The notes under the pieces were generated by a model. The model was given only the letters and a program-made list of their open reading frames with translations. It was not told the DNA's origin and made no database searches. A stretch of 64,000 bases of DNA from Craspedostauros australis (taxonomy: Eukaryota > Bacillariophyta > Bacillariophyceae > Mastogloiales > Achnanthaceae). How positions within the stretch are numbered: the first letter of the stretch is position 1; the number at the start of each line of letters is the position of its first letter. The stretch is taken from assembly GCA_026770025.1 (NCBI GenBank), contig JAMXDE010000013.1, positions 1,550,001-1,614,000 on the forward strand. Direction: 5' to 3'. A program made the position numbers and the translations under genes. Of the stretch, positions 10,001 through 19,555 are shown piece after piece.

Positions 10001-11830
10001 TTACTGAAAGAAACGTCGCAAGGCAGCTGGAGCATTCGCCGCCTCTTCGTTGTCAGCCGATGCGTCCTGTTCACCATCCTTCTGCGCGGCACCGGCTTGA
10101 TTCGCCTCCTTCTCCTTCTCCCTGGCTTCCCGCAGCTTGACGGTCTGCGAATCGATGACGTTCTGCTGCTTGCGCCGCAGCTGTGTCTGAATCTTGCTGC
10201 GACCGCGCTTCTTTTTCTTTTCCTTCTTGGGCTTGAGCTTCGCGTTGGCCGCTGCCTGGATGTCCTGCAACCGCTCCTGCCGCCGCATGGGATCGCTGAC
10301 CTCGACGCCACCGATCTCTTCCGGATTGAGCGTGATCATGTTGTGATCCAGCTTGTCGAGCAAGGCCCGCACCTCGGCTTCGCGACGCTGCTTCGTATCT
10401 TGGTTCGGATTCAAGTTGTACTCCGTCGAATCGAGGTTGGGCTCACCGGATCCCGGTATGACCATGGAGCCGATGCCCTTGTTGTGTCCGACGCCGCAAA
10501 CATCCTCGAAGGGCCGGAATCGCAACGTCTCGATGGGCCCGCACGTGGGCATGCTGTGGTGCATGTAGGGATCTCGCTCCTTGATCTTGAGCGCCGATGG
10601 CTTCCAGAATGTGGCGTGCACGCCGTGGCCCACGCCCAGGACGTTGCGCTGCGAGATGTCGAGGGAGCTGGGGATGCCCGGCATGGTGAGGTAGGAATGG
10701 GTCTCCTTGTACATGCGCAGATCCCAGATCTTGAGCTGCCGGTCGACGCCGCCCGTGACCATGTAGGTTCCCGACTTGTCGATCGCCATGCTCTTGATGG
10801 GCGATCCCTTGTGACACAGCATCTTGACGAGGTACTCCGACGAGGCCGGCGACCACAGTGTGACGACACCGTTCGAATGTCCCAGATGCATGATGGCGTT
10901 GGACGGGTTCTGTCGCATCACGTTGCAGGCGCCCAGCTTGGTGCGGTGCTTCGAAACGATCTGACCCGTCGACGTGTCCTGGTACTTGAGGTACCCGGCA
11001 CGCCCGACGCTGGCCAGCAGCCAATGGTACGGCAGGAAATCCACGCAAAATGGATCGTTGTGATCCTCGAGCTTGTGCACTTCGGCGCCGGAATCGTCGT
11101 AAATGTAGACGTGGTTCGCTTGTGCAGCAGCGAACATGGTGCTGTTGTGCAGGAAGCAGGCATCGCGCACGCGCTCCTGCACGTGGAATTCGGTCGTCAA
11201 GGAGAGATGGTGGCAATCCATCAAGGCGAGGTGACCGCGCTGCCCGTACAAGATGGCCGACCGACCCGAGCGATCGTACTTGAATCCGTACGGCGAATAG
11301 TCCGTCAGCTGCAGATCGAAGATGTGGCGGCTGGTCTGCTCATCGAGATGCTCGCGCTTCAGCGTTGCCTGCGACAGGTTCGTCGTGCGCTCCATGTCCT
11401 CCTCGGTCTCCACCAACCCCGCCGTCTGCGTGTTGAGCACGACCTCGGCATCCGCCGCTGCGACGGCGGCCTGGTACCGCTTCGTCTTGTAGACGTTCAT
11501 CTTGGCCTTGACGGCCTTGCTCTTGCTCTTCATCCGCTTCTGCATGGACCGTTTCTGGTAGTCGTTGAGCCGCGACATGTCCGGCTTCTGATCATCGTTG
11601 CGCATCTGCTTCATGCGCTCCTTGCGGTTGGAGCTGACCTGATACTTGGCGATGCGAGACTTGTCCTCCTTGGATCGCGGGGCCTCCTTCAGCTGGGCCA
11701 GAAGACGCGTTGCGTCCTTGCCCGTGGCTCCACGCGAGACATCCTGCGTGCGGTTGTCGTCTATCACATCATCACCATCATCGCCATCATCACCATCGTC
11801 GGTATTGTTCCTTCGTCTATCGCGTGCCAT
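10001..11830 (-). CDS. BING4/Utp7/WDR46-type small-subunit processome WD-repeat protein
   Basis: This nucleolar protein of the SSU processome is needed for 18S rRNA processing. The frame opens at 11890, but the likely start is the second ATG at 11830 (MARDRRRNN), giving 609 aa. The ~20 codons before it are low in conserved character. In order: an acidic D/G-rich N-terminus, a basic region (SRLNDYQKRSMQKRMKSK), a WD40 propeller (about residues 150-390, with VTGGVDRQLKIWDLR and LGHSNGVVTLWSP), then the BING4 C-terminal domain (FRPFEDVCGVGHNKGIGS, IPGSGEPNLDSTEYNLNPNQ). The tail is Lys/Arg-rich (KPKKEKKKKRGRSK) and suits a nucleolar protein. No intron is seen. The start lies only ~70 bp from the left edge of the tandem duplication. 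Confidence 0.93.
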   Translation of the reverse strand: MARDRRRNNTDDGDDGDDGDDVIDDNRTQDVSRGATGKDATRLLAQLKEAPRSKEDKSRIAKYQVSSNRKERMKQMRNDDQKPDMSRLNDYQKRSMQKRMKSKSKAVKAKMNVYKTKRYQAAVAAADAEVVLNTQTAGLVETEEDMERTTNLSQATLKREHLDEQTSRHIFDLQLTDYSPYGFKYDRSGRSAILYGQRGHLALMDCHHLSLTTEFHVQERVRDACFLHNSTMFAAAQANHVYIYDDSGAEVHKLEDHNDPFCVDFLPYHWLLASVGRAGYLKYQDTSTGQIVSKHRTKLGACNVMRQNPSNAIMHLGHSNGVVTLWSPASSEYLVKMLCHKGSPIKSMAIDKSGTYMVTGGVDRQLKIWDLRMYKETHSYLTMPGIPSSLDISQRNVLGVGHGVHATFWKPSALKIKERDPYMHHSMPTCGPIETLRFRPFEDVCGVGHNKGIGSMVIPGSGEPNLDSTEYNLNPNQDTKQRREAEVRALLDKLDHNMITLNPEEIGGVEVSDPMRRQERLQDIQAAANAKLKPKKEKKKKRGRSKIQTQLRRKQQNVIDSQTVKLREAREKEKEANQAGAAQKDGEQDASADNEEAANAPAALRRFFQ

Positions 11831-12482
11831 CGTTGTTATCGTCTCTGTGGCGGGGGATGGACTGTACAATAGTATAGAGTGGTATGGCACTATGCGACTA
11901 TGTCAAGTGATGGAATGGCCAAGGCTCTGCACCCCACTATTCTCTTCTCTGCGGGTGGTTGGTGGAGGGGAGGATCCGCTCACTTCTTCGCTGTTGAGAA
12001 TGAGGCTTGTGAGTTTCGATCAAGTTGATGGAAGTTGGTTGGACGTCCGCACTCGCAGAATGTCATGCCACGTCATAATACGTCACATCACGTCATCACG
12101 TTGGACATTGGTTTCGGTTCGAGCGTGTGACACGACTTGGTTGAACGATGCGATAAATGTAGCTTGGAGATATCACTCGGGACTTGTCAAGAGTACACGT
12201 GATTCGAAGCATCATGTTTGTCGAACGGGCGTTTGTGACTGGAAAGGGTTCCGCTTCTTCTCTGTCCGCTTCATCCTGTCTCACGATGGACCCATCCACC
12301 GCAGGTAGTGTACGTATGTGTACCATCGTTGTGCGGTCTCCTCTTCTCTTCCATCCTATGCGCTGCGTGCCACGTGCTGTGTCGATGATCAGCGATTCCA
12401 AATGATGCCTCTTCTCCCACAATCCGACCAACAACCGAATCGAAATGAATCGAATTGGATTGGGTTGAATCACGCCCCCCTC
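11831..12482. other. Intergenic: BING4 5' flank and left duplication edge
   Basis: This is the divergent spacer between BING4 (-) and the small secreted-type frame (+). The duplication begins at 11903, so all but ~70 bp of the BING4 upstream region is also present at 21609-22179. No further gene is supported. Confidence 0.4.
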
Positions 12483-12587
12483 ATGAAGTTCACTCTGTCT
12501 GCCATGATCTGCGCAGTGCTTCCGCTGGCCGCTCAAGCATCAGAGGTGCCCGATGGGCAACTGGAAAGCGGGGAGGATTCCCAATGA
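12483..12587 (+). pseudogene. Small secreted-type frame with conserved in-frame TGA (unit 1)
   Basis: The ATG at 12483 opens a 34-codon frame with a textbook signal peptide: MKFTLSAMICAVLPLAAQAS, hydrophobic, with a likely cleavage after the AQA. It stops at TGA (12585-12587), but the same frame continues at once for another ~100 codons (12588-12899) that are Gly/Gln-rich (GGQGGHQAGPQG, GIGQGIGQGS). Further TGA codons follow. The same arrangement occurs at 22180 in unit 2. The simplest reading is a secreted Gly/Gln-rich protein gene already broken before the duplication. An unrecognised intron, or a genuine short peptide, is also possible. Confidence 0.4.
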
Positions 12588-13450
12588 GATGCAATGGAAG
12601 GTGAAGCAATCAACTCCATCCTCGAGGGAGATGGCACTGGAGCACCTCCACGCAACCTTCGAATTGGGAGGAAGGAGAGAAACAAAGAGCGCGAGAATGA
12701 GCATGATGACAGAGGAGCAGACAGAAGCGGAGGGCAGGGAGGACATCAAGCAGGACCACAAGGTATTGGGCAAGGTATCGGACAAGGCTCAGTACAACAG
12801 GGAGAAGATAGCTTCGGCCCACACTCGATACAGCGAAGATCCCGAGAATACGGAGGAACCCATGTAGGGGACGGAAGAGGATACCAAGGAGGATACTGAA
12901 GAGGATGGCCAGGTCCAGCACAAGGAGGCAACTGAGGATAGCACACAACACGGAGCACCGACAGGCTGGGTGATACACCACGAAGTAGGCATTCCAAGCC
13001 CTTCCCAACCACACCAGCGGTGAGGGAAGGACAGACCAACCAGACGGACTAGCTGGGATACACAATGGTCGCACAGGAACAGATCAAGAACAACGACAGG
13101 CCAACCCTGGCTGGACGGTGACAGGATGCACTGCATAGAACAGCAGCCTGTTCATTGTGAACCGCTCTGCACGAGTAGTATCACAACTATTAGAAATCTA
13201 CCATGTTACATATATACCACACACGACACAACCTGGTTTGATGGTGGTTCCTCGTTGGCTCCAGAGATGCCATACCACATCACTCCACTGTCATGGTCCG
13301 CCCCTCATGTCGCCACATCTTCAATCCTCTTGCATGCAGTCTGCGCTGGCGTTGGTTCTCGCCGCATTCCGCATTCCACTGCTGTTGCCTCCAGCCACCT
13401 CCTGTTCTCTGTCGTTCCGCTCACTTCGTCGATGTGTGTCGGAAGCCGGT
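12588..13450 (+). other. Gly/Gln-rich continuation and 3' flank (unit 1)
   Basis: From 12588 to 12899 the frame of the signal-peptide sequence continues as Gly/Gln/Arg-rich codons, then decays into stops. From about 13130 to 13450 the sequence is the shared 3' flank of the convergent CR gene. I see no other gene. Confidence 0.35.
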
Positions 13451-16400
13451 TCAAGTCAAAGAGTACGTCAACTGGATACTGAATCTCTCGGTCTTCCCAT
13501 GCTCGCTGCGGAGAATACCCGCGTCCGCCAGCACCTTCGAAGCAGGGATCTCACCGATCGGCATCGCGATGTATGATGCAAGGTGGGCCTCATCAGCTTC
13601 TGCTTGTGTTATGGCTGCGTTTCTGGCTTCCTCCTTGATTGCTATGAGGTCGGTGTCGATCCCAGCTGCGACTCGTGCCAGGAGGTTTGCACGCGTCTTG
13701 CTTCCAACTCCCCACATGTTGTTGGGTATCACTTGTTCCACCCTTCGCATGAAGGCAGCCTTCATCTCGTCGTGTTTGTTCTCCAATGCCTTGGCGGCAG
13801 CACGATCACCAGCACCTGTTGTTGTGCTCATTTTGGCTGCATCAGCATCGGCCTGGCTCATCGTTCGATTCACAAGGCTGCCTGGTCGGCTCGCCACGCA
13901 GTACACGCGATCTTCGCCAAATGGAATGTGGAGGAGCTTGTGAAGGACCCTGTTCTTGTTTTGGCGGATGTCTTTGTTGGAAACCTTCCGACCGGTTGAT
14001 ATATCCTTTGCCTGGATGCAGATGGTGACGAGCTTGAGGTTCTTCCACACGATCTTGTTGCTGACCTCCTCCTTTTGAGCAACCACGACAGACACGTATC
14101 CGTCTGCCAAGTTGCTGTTGCCTTCTGCGACGCTTGCGATTGGAGGATAGAACACCTTCGTCGGTTCCTCCAGTGTTGGGGTTTTGTTGATGGCGTGTCG
14201 CAGGTCCCAGAGTCCCTTGAGGTACTCCTTGTCAATGTTCAGCGTTTCTTGGTCGCTTTTCTGGGGAGGGGTATACTTCGTGAGTCCATTGATGTTGATG
14301 AAAGGAGTACAATCGTTTAGTTCGACCTCCCAACCTTTCACATCATCCCAGTCGGATTGGTTCTGTTGCTGCTGTCCTTGTGGTTGTTGCTGCTGTCCTT
14401 GTGGTTGTTGCTGCTGTACTTGTTGCTGCTGCTGCTGCTGCTGTTGTGGTTCTGTTTCATCTGATGACAAGTCCATGGGTGACTTCTGAAGGTACATGCC
14501 CTTCATGGCAAACTCTGATGGAAAAGCAACAGGGTACCATCCGTCAAGCCCTTCCCACGAGTCTTCTATGTTCTTGTCCACGAATAGAGATTTGAAAGTA
14601 CCACCATCGTCTCTCACTTCCGATGCGTACATCGCAGTGCCATCCTCGAGCATCGATTTCAGATCCTTCCGATCCTCCGCCTTGACGGTCGTGGCTGCTG
14701 CTATCACACTGGAGAGGAATTGGACTGTGAGTGCTTCATATGCGAATGATGTCGTCCCCAAGGCTTCATCGGCATGTGCCATGACTTCTCCACCAGCGAT
14801 CATCCAGCCACAGAGTCGCTGCATGGCAGGATCCATGAGGAAAGGGTACACCTCAACTCCCCCGCCCTCCTGTTCTTCCTCCATGGAGAGATCTGCGAAT
14901 GATCGAGTTGTCAGGAGCCCATACCTGCCAATGAGATCGCGTATCTTGGCGTTGTGCGTACCAAACTTTTGGAAGTGGATGGCACCTGTCAGAGCCTTCT
15001 CTCTGATTTCATGGGGAGTGTCATGACGATACACCGTGATCGTTTCCTGGAAGAGGAGGGCAGCGTAAGCGCTTGCCGCAGCCTGCAAGCGCACGTGTGG
15101 CAAATTCCACAAGGGCTCCAGGCCGTTGCTTTTGCAGAAGTCCACAAAAACAGCCGTGACAACCTTGACTTGATGGCGGGGATCACCATATGAGAAGTTT
15201 GTGGTTGCAAGCTGGAACACCAAGGCAGAGGTCATTCTTGAGTTGTGGTGGACGATATCGTTGAGGAGGGGATATTCTGGAAGCTGTTCAAAGGGTGGAC
15301 ATTTGTTCTGACTGTCTGGATACTCTCGGCAGAGAACCTTGTAGACATCTTCAACCTTTCTTTGGGCAATTGGTTGGAGTTGCTCGAAGTTGTTAGGCAA
15401 GCTTCCTTCCATGTCTCCATGTAGGCCTGTCCCTGCGATGGAGAACACCACCCGCAGTGATTTCTTCTGCGTCTTCTTCCATTCCTTCTCATTGAGACGG
15501 TTTCCGCTTTCGTCTGGGTTGTTGCATCCCGTCATGATGAATGCAGCAAGATCCTGGCCATGAGATTCGTAGTGGCGGATGATCTCATTGACGAGGTTGG
15601 GTCGGGATCCTGCTTCATCGATGGCGACGACGATTCGCACCTTGTTTTCGTTGGTGCCGTGGTGCTTGATCATTTGAGCGATCTCGAGAAAAAGAGCTCG
15701 GATGCCCTTGTCTTCATCCACGAGTTTGCGAATGGCTGTCTTGAGACTGATTCGTGCTTGCTTCCGCCGAACAGGACCGCTCTCAGGAGTAGAAATGTCC
15801 TTGGGGACATCCAGTTGGATGGAAAAGGCAGCATCTCTCGAGTACGCGCTCGCCGCGAGCTCGGCTGTCTTGCCACTCCCGCTGGCAGAGCAGTACAGCA
15901 GCACCCGATCACCGCCTGCCTTTTCCATGTATAGCTGCGGTGGCGATTCTCCAGGTTTGGCCCGATGTCGGAACTTGGGGTTGCCAATGAAGAAGACCTG
16001 GCGAAACGACTCCGAATCATCGTGTCCGCTGTAAACCTCCACTTGATGGAGTTTTTCTGTTGTATCGTCACGGATGGCTTGGTTCAACATGTTGATGATG
16101 GCATTTTGGAGTGACGCTGGTGAGGTTTTGTTGAGGGGTGGGAGTCCTGTGAATGATTGGCGAGCAAACTCGATGTTGGTGACTTTGCAGAACCAATGAT
16201 GGAGCGCGTTGGTGTTTCTGCGTTTAGACCGACTTTTCGCCATTTGAAGCACCTTGTCTTGGTAGTCTGTGTCATTGAACATCAGGGTGTACGCGGATCG
16301 CGAGTCCACCACCGACTCGACAGAAGCGGGACGAAAGCCTCGAGTTTTCAATTCTCGTTCAAGTTCTGCCGGGTCGCATTTCGGAGCCCAGAACCAGGCA

Positions 16401-16837
16401 CTTCCGAATATCGATTTCCACGGAGGAGGTGACCCTGTGCCAGATGCTTTGGAGTGAGGCTTGGCGACAGGTGCTGCAAATACCTTGGGATTCCTTCTCG
16501 CCCATGCATTGGCGGGGGCAGGGTTGCGGTGTTGAGTCTGCCCTCCACTTGGTTGGTGGCTCTGGTGTTTGGTCTTAGCTGATGCCATCGAGTTTGCCTT
16601 CGGGTTGTTCTGCTGTTTGGTCCCAGCTGGTGCGTTTGACTTGGCATTCGCAGTGTTCCGCTCGCTATTCCCCAACTTCGCTGTTGTTGCCGCCCTTCCC
16701 TTTGTTCTTGCGTTATTCTTCTTGCTCGGCATTGTTGCGACTGCTCTTGCGGAGTGTGGTATTCCCACTCTTGGGGGTATTGTCTGTTGTATGGTGTGGG
16801 TGGACGGTTGCAGGCTTCCTGTGACGTTGGAAAACAC
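13451..16837 (-). CDS. Crinkler-RHS (CR) type P-loop NTPase plus PD-(D/E)XK-like nuclease protein, copy 1
   Basis: This is a 1128-aa frame without introns. Domains: a basic, Asn/Gln/Ala-rich N-terminus (1-130), a variable helical region (130-300), a P-loop NTPase with Walker A CSASGSGKT (Lys ~323) and Walker B RIVVAIDEAGS (Asp406-Glu407), a helical region, a poly-Gln linker (about 795-830, microsatellite-encoded), and a C-terminal region with the restriction-nuclease-like pattern LADGYV (Asp ~912) … ICIQAKD (Gln ~942, Lys ~944). An NTPase fused to such a nuclease is the architecture described for Crinkler-RHS effectors, a family thought to derive from transposons. The cellular role here is unknown: intracellular conflict, nucleic-acid targeting or selfish function are all possible. 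The frame looks whole. Upstream exons may exist. Paralogue at 23148-26339. Confidence 0.75.
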   Translation of the reverse strand: MFSNVTGSLQPSTHTIQQTIPPRVGIPHSARAVATMPSKKNNARTKGRAATTAKLGNSERNTANAKSNAPAGTKQQNNPKANSMASAKTKHQSHQPSGGQTQHRNPAPANAWARRNPKVFAAPVAKPHSKASGTGSPPPWKSIFGSAWFWAPKCDPAELERELKTRGFRPASVESVVDSRSAYTLMFNDTDYQDKVLQMAKSRSKRRNTNALHHWFCKVTNIEFARQSFTGLPPLNKTSPASLQNAIINMLNQAIRDDTTEKLHQVEVYSGHDDSESFRQVFFIGNPKFRHRAKPGESPPQLYMEKAGGDRVLLYCSASGSGKTAELAASAYSRDAAFSIQLDVPKDISTPESGPVRRKQARISLKTAIRKLVDEDKGIRALFLEIAQMIKHHGTNENKVRIVVAIDEAGSRPNLVNEIIRHYESHGQDLAAFIMTGCNNPDESGNRLNEKEWKKTQKKSLRVVFSIAGTGLHGDMEGSLPNNFEQLQPIAQRKVEDVYKVLCREYPDSQNKCPPFEQLPEYPLLNDIVHHNSRMTSALVFQLATTNFSYGDPRHQVKVVTAVFVDFCKSNGLEPLWNLPHVRLQAAASAYAALLFQETITVYRHDTPHEIREKALTGAIHFQKFGTHNAKIRDLIGRYGLLTTRSFADLSMEEEQEGGGVEVYPFLMDPAMQRLCGWMIAGGEVMAHADEALGTTSFAYEALTVQFLSSVIAAATTVKAEDRKDLKSMLEDGTAMYASEVRDDGGTFKSLFVDKNIEDSWEGLDGWYPVAFPSEFAMKGMYLQKSPMDLSSDETEPQQQQQQQQQVQQQQPQGQQQQPQGQQQQNQSDWDDVKGWEVELNDCTPFININGLTKYTPPQKSDQETLNIDKEYLKGLWDLRHAINKTPTLEEPTKVFYPPIASVAEGNSNLADGYVSVVVAQKEEVSNKIVWKNLKLVTICIQAKDISTGRKVSNKDIRQNKNRVLHKLLHIPFGEDRVYCVASRPGSLVNRTMSQADADAAKMSTTTGAGDRAAAKALENKHDEMKAAFMRRVEQVIPNNMWGVGSKTRANLLARVAAGIDTDLIAIKEEARNAAITQAEADEAHLASYIAMPIGEIPASKVLADAGILRSEHGKTERFSIQLTYSLT
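14345..14456 (-). repeat. CAG-type microsatellite coding the poly-Gln linker
   Basis: Plus-strand TTG/CTG repeats encode Gln runs broken by Val and by Pro-Gln-Gly. Unit 2 has the same tract at about 24057-24151 with a different length and interruption pattern, as expected of repeat slippage. Confidence 0.8.
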
Positions 16838-17521
16838 TGTGGGATATGCACTGCACGTCTTGAGGAATCAGTGAGAATGGTCATGAGAGAAAACGCAACG
16901 AAGACGACGGAGATGACGAAGCTCAGCAACAAGCAACAGCATACAACGAGCAACAGGTACAGTTGAAAAGAAGGGCAAGAGAAAGACAGATCGTGAGAGA
17001 TGGATGTCAGTTGGTTGGATTTGGAACGGCATGATCAACTCCCTTCCCACAATGGATGGGTCTCCAGAACAGTACAATACAGCACAACACAATACCACAC
17101 CATACCAACCGTCCATCCTCCCGAATTGAACGGGCCTGGCACAAGCACAATCTCCATCACAACGAGGAGACACTGTGGTGGGCCTTCCTTGTCAGTGTGA
17201 ATGTCATTGGTAGTGTCAGTGTGCATGTGAATATCCGTTGGTGGGGTATCGATTCGTTCCCTCAGTTCGACGAAGTTGGAATGGTTCGAAATACAATATG
17301 ATGCCAGGCCTGCATCCAACCACATTCTTACCTTTGTTCTTTCCAGAACCTTGAGATTGCTGCGTTTGTTGATTGTGTTGTCTGTTATCGAAGTTGTGGC
17401 CAGCACTGAGGATCGTTTCTTCGCTTGTTTCAAGTGCAGCAGAAACGTGCCAAGATGCGGACTTCGTGGTTGCCACGCCAAGAAAGGAACCAAGGCAATG
17501 GATTGTCCTGTCTTGCCGTTG
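16838..17521 (-). other. 5' region of CR gene copy 1, with possible exon
   Basis: A stretch ending at about 17332 is followed, on the minus strand, by a GTAAGA donor-like site. It carries a hydrophilic Gln/Ser/Asn-rich open stretch (NRQHNQQTQQSQGSGKNKG). It is in frame with the small Q-rich frame at 17522-17866 apart from one TGA. I could not find a matching acceptor with confidence. It may be a separate small gene or a leader exon of the CR gene. Confidence 0.3.
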
Positions 17522-17866
17522 TCACGATGATTGTCTTGTTGGAGGAGTTGGTGCTCTGCGGATGTTGGCGATCCTTTCGCTGCTGATTGCGACTGTCGTT
17601 GTCACTGGCGACAATGCAGATGAAGATGCAGATGGAGAGGAAGATGGCCTTGGTTCTGAGGAAGATTGGTGTTTGTGTTGTTGTTGTCGCCTTTTTGGCC
17701 CAGTAACTGTTCGTGGTCGTGTTTGATTTCGTCGTTGTGTTTGTTGTTGTTGTTGTTGTTTCTTTCGCTGTGCCGAAAGTCTGTGGAGTTCTGAGATGTT
17801 CTGTGGTTCACAGGTTTCCATTTCTTCGTTGTTGGAACTCGTCAGGTTTTGCTGCAACCGATTCAA
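17522..17866 (-). CDS. Small Gln/Arg/Ser-rich hypothetical protein (unit 1)
   Basis: A 114-codon frame starts MNRLQQNLTSSNNEEMETC, then runs through Q-rich (KKQQQQQQTQRR) and S/P-rich sequence to a TGA. Unit 2 has a 120-codon equivalent (27208-27570) with differing Gln-repeat lengths. No known domain is visible. The frame continues past the TGA in both copies with similar composition, so this may be one piece of a longer, spliced or decayed gene. Coding status is uncertain. Confidence 0.3.
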   Translation of the reverse strand: MNRLQQNLTSSNNEEMETCEPQNISELHRLSAQRKKQQQQQQTQRRNQTRPRTVTGPKRRQQQHKHQSSSEPRPSSSPSASSSALSPVTTTVAISSERIANIRRAPTPPTRQSS

Positions 17867-18688
17867 ACTCTGTGTTGGTTCAAATTTGATTCCGACAAGA
17901 AAAAGACGACGATTGACCCATGCGACCGATTGGTTGATCGAATCGTGTGATTGACTTGCACGAATAAAACAGTCTTGTTGTGGACTTCAGAGAGCATTCT
18001 AGGGATTTGAATGTAGAGAGAGCGACAGAGAGTCGCCTGAAAGCGCATTGTAACTTAACTATCGTCTCCTTGTGATCTGATGCCATGCATCTGACCCATG
18101 GCTGCATTTGATTCGAAATCCAGTTCCAAACCAATGCCACCTCCATTCACACGAACATGCTGGCAGGAGCATGTTGCGCACAGTGACAGAGGAGTTGCAA
18201 CATGTCACGCAAAGTGTCGTGTGTGCTGTGTTGTGTTGTGCTGTGCTGTGCCATCATCCAGGCGTCTTTGCTCGAAGAGGTCCATTCTCACGTGTTGGTC
18301 AACCAATGGAGCCAGTACCAAACAGGATAGAGCACAGCCGTAGTCGTAGCGGAAAAGAACCCAGGACGGTTGGGTTTCGTTCTGGCTCATGGAGTAGTCG
18401 TTGCCACCCACCGCAGGCGACAGTGCTAGGACCGGGTGCAATGCTCGCTCATTTAGAATACAATTGTAGAATACTACACTACACTATGCTCTGCAATGCA
18501 ACACAATCCAATGCAGCTCCATATCTACAAGCACATGGACCAATGCAGAAGAGTACTCCAAACACACATTTCGACTTATACTATATCAGTCCACACAATC
18601 GACTCTGTCTACTCTAATCCACTCTGCTCTATTCTATTCGATTCCATTACATTCCATGTTTTGCCATGGCATGCCATTCTACGACACT
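17867..18688. other. Intergenic with TGTGCTG-type microsatellite (unit 1)
   Basis: This spacer lies between the Q-rich frame and the FabI remnant. A TGTGTTGTGCTG-type run lies at about 18221-18253. Unit 2 holds a longer version of the run (about 27928-27988). No gene is supported. Confidence 0.5.
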
Positions 18689-19281
18689 CTACAAATCAGA
18701 ATCCACCGCTGGACCACCAACTGCCGGGCCAGCAACAATGCTGTACCCGCCATCCACATAGATCGTCTGACCTGTGATGCCTCTCCCACCCATCGACAAG
18801 AATGACACCGTGTCCGCAACCTCATCCACCGTCACATTCCCAACAGTGCACGTTCCTGCATCTCCTGTCGCATTCCTCCAAAGTTGGCGATGCCGCCCTT
18901 GGCTGCCACCGTGTTCAAGGGACCCGCGCTGACCGCGTTGACAAGCACAGGTGTCATCTCCAGTGCCAGACCGCGCACGATGGATTCCAGGCTGGCCTTG
19001 GCCGGTCCCATGACATGATACGATGGGATGGCGTGCACTGATCCCAAGTACGTCAAGGCTGTGATGGTGGCGTGGCGTTCCATGTGAGGTTGTGCATGTC
19101 ATGCCAGTTCGATGAGGGAGTATGCTGAGATGGTATGGGCCTATTGATAGTAGTCTTCCAAGGTGGTATTCAGCAAGGGTCGGTCTAGATTGTTGGCAAA
19201 TGCCACGGAATGCAGGATGGCATGCAATGGACGATGGTGTTGTGACATGTGTCGAAAGAGTTTGGGCATCGCAAACGAGGC
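18689..19281 (-). pseudogene. Truncated FabI (enoyl-ACP reductase) pseudogene, unit 1
   Basis: The C-terminal two thirds of a FabI-type short-chain reductase are recognisable: LTYLGSVHAIPSYHVMGPAK holds the Tyr-x6-Lys catalytic pair, followed by VNAVSAGPLNTVAAKG and, near the end, GRGITGQTIYVDGGYSI. FabI catalyses the last step of each cycle of plastid or bacterial type II fatty acid synthesis (NADH-dependent enoyl-ACP reduction). The N-terminal Rossmann part with the glycine-rich loop is absent. Homology begins at an AG (intron acceptor-like) near 19281. The frame is broken: stops occur in the upstream part (TAG and TGA in the region before LTYLG) and there is a one-base shift before NVTVDEVAD. 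It is a gene fragment, probably carried here before the tandem duplication. Confidence 0.8.
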
Positions 19282-19555
19282 CTGTCAATGACGGATGTTG
19301 AGTTTGCTTCTGTCCTTCCGTTGGTCGCCCACATTTGAATCATGGATATGGCGTGTCCTGTAGTTGCATCATGTAGACTATCTCTATCCCTCAGAGAGCG
19401 TCTTCATGAGCGGGAAGAAAGAGACATGCCCGGAACAGTATGAGTACGCAGCTTCATCTCCAAAATCGAGTCTGCTCTACAACGACTATTACATAATATT
19501 ATATGACGTTCCCATACACCATCAAGTGCCAACGCCAACAGCGTCAACCCGCCGC
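19282..19555. other. Short spacer, FabI remnant to Su(z)12 3' end (unit 1)
   Basis: I see nothing beyond AT-rich sequence suited to the 3' end of the Su(z)12 transcript (ATAATATTATATGACG near 19493). Confidence 0.4.

Noticed and set aside
9926-11872. 648-codon plus-strand frame opposite BING4
   Set aside because: It is the antisense of a well-conserved WD-repeat gene. It arises from codon bias and has no recognisable domain.
12483-12899. Selenoprotein or recoded UGA
   Set aside because: Several TGA and TAG codons follow, other genes in the window use TGA as stop, and substitutions between units look unconstrained.
18689-19281. FabI remnant as a peroxisomal enoyl-CoA reductase or other SDR
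   Set aside because: YHVMGPAKASLES with the following SAGPLNTVAAKG and the VDGGYSI ending fit FabI specifically, not the general SDR pattern.
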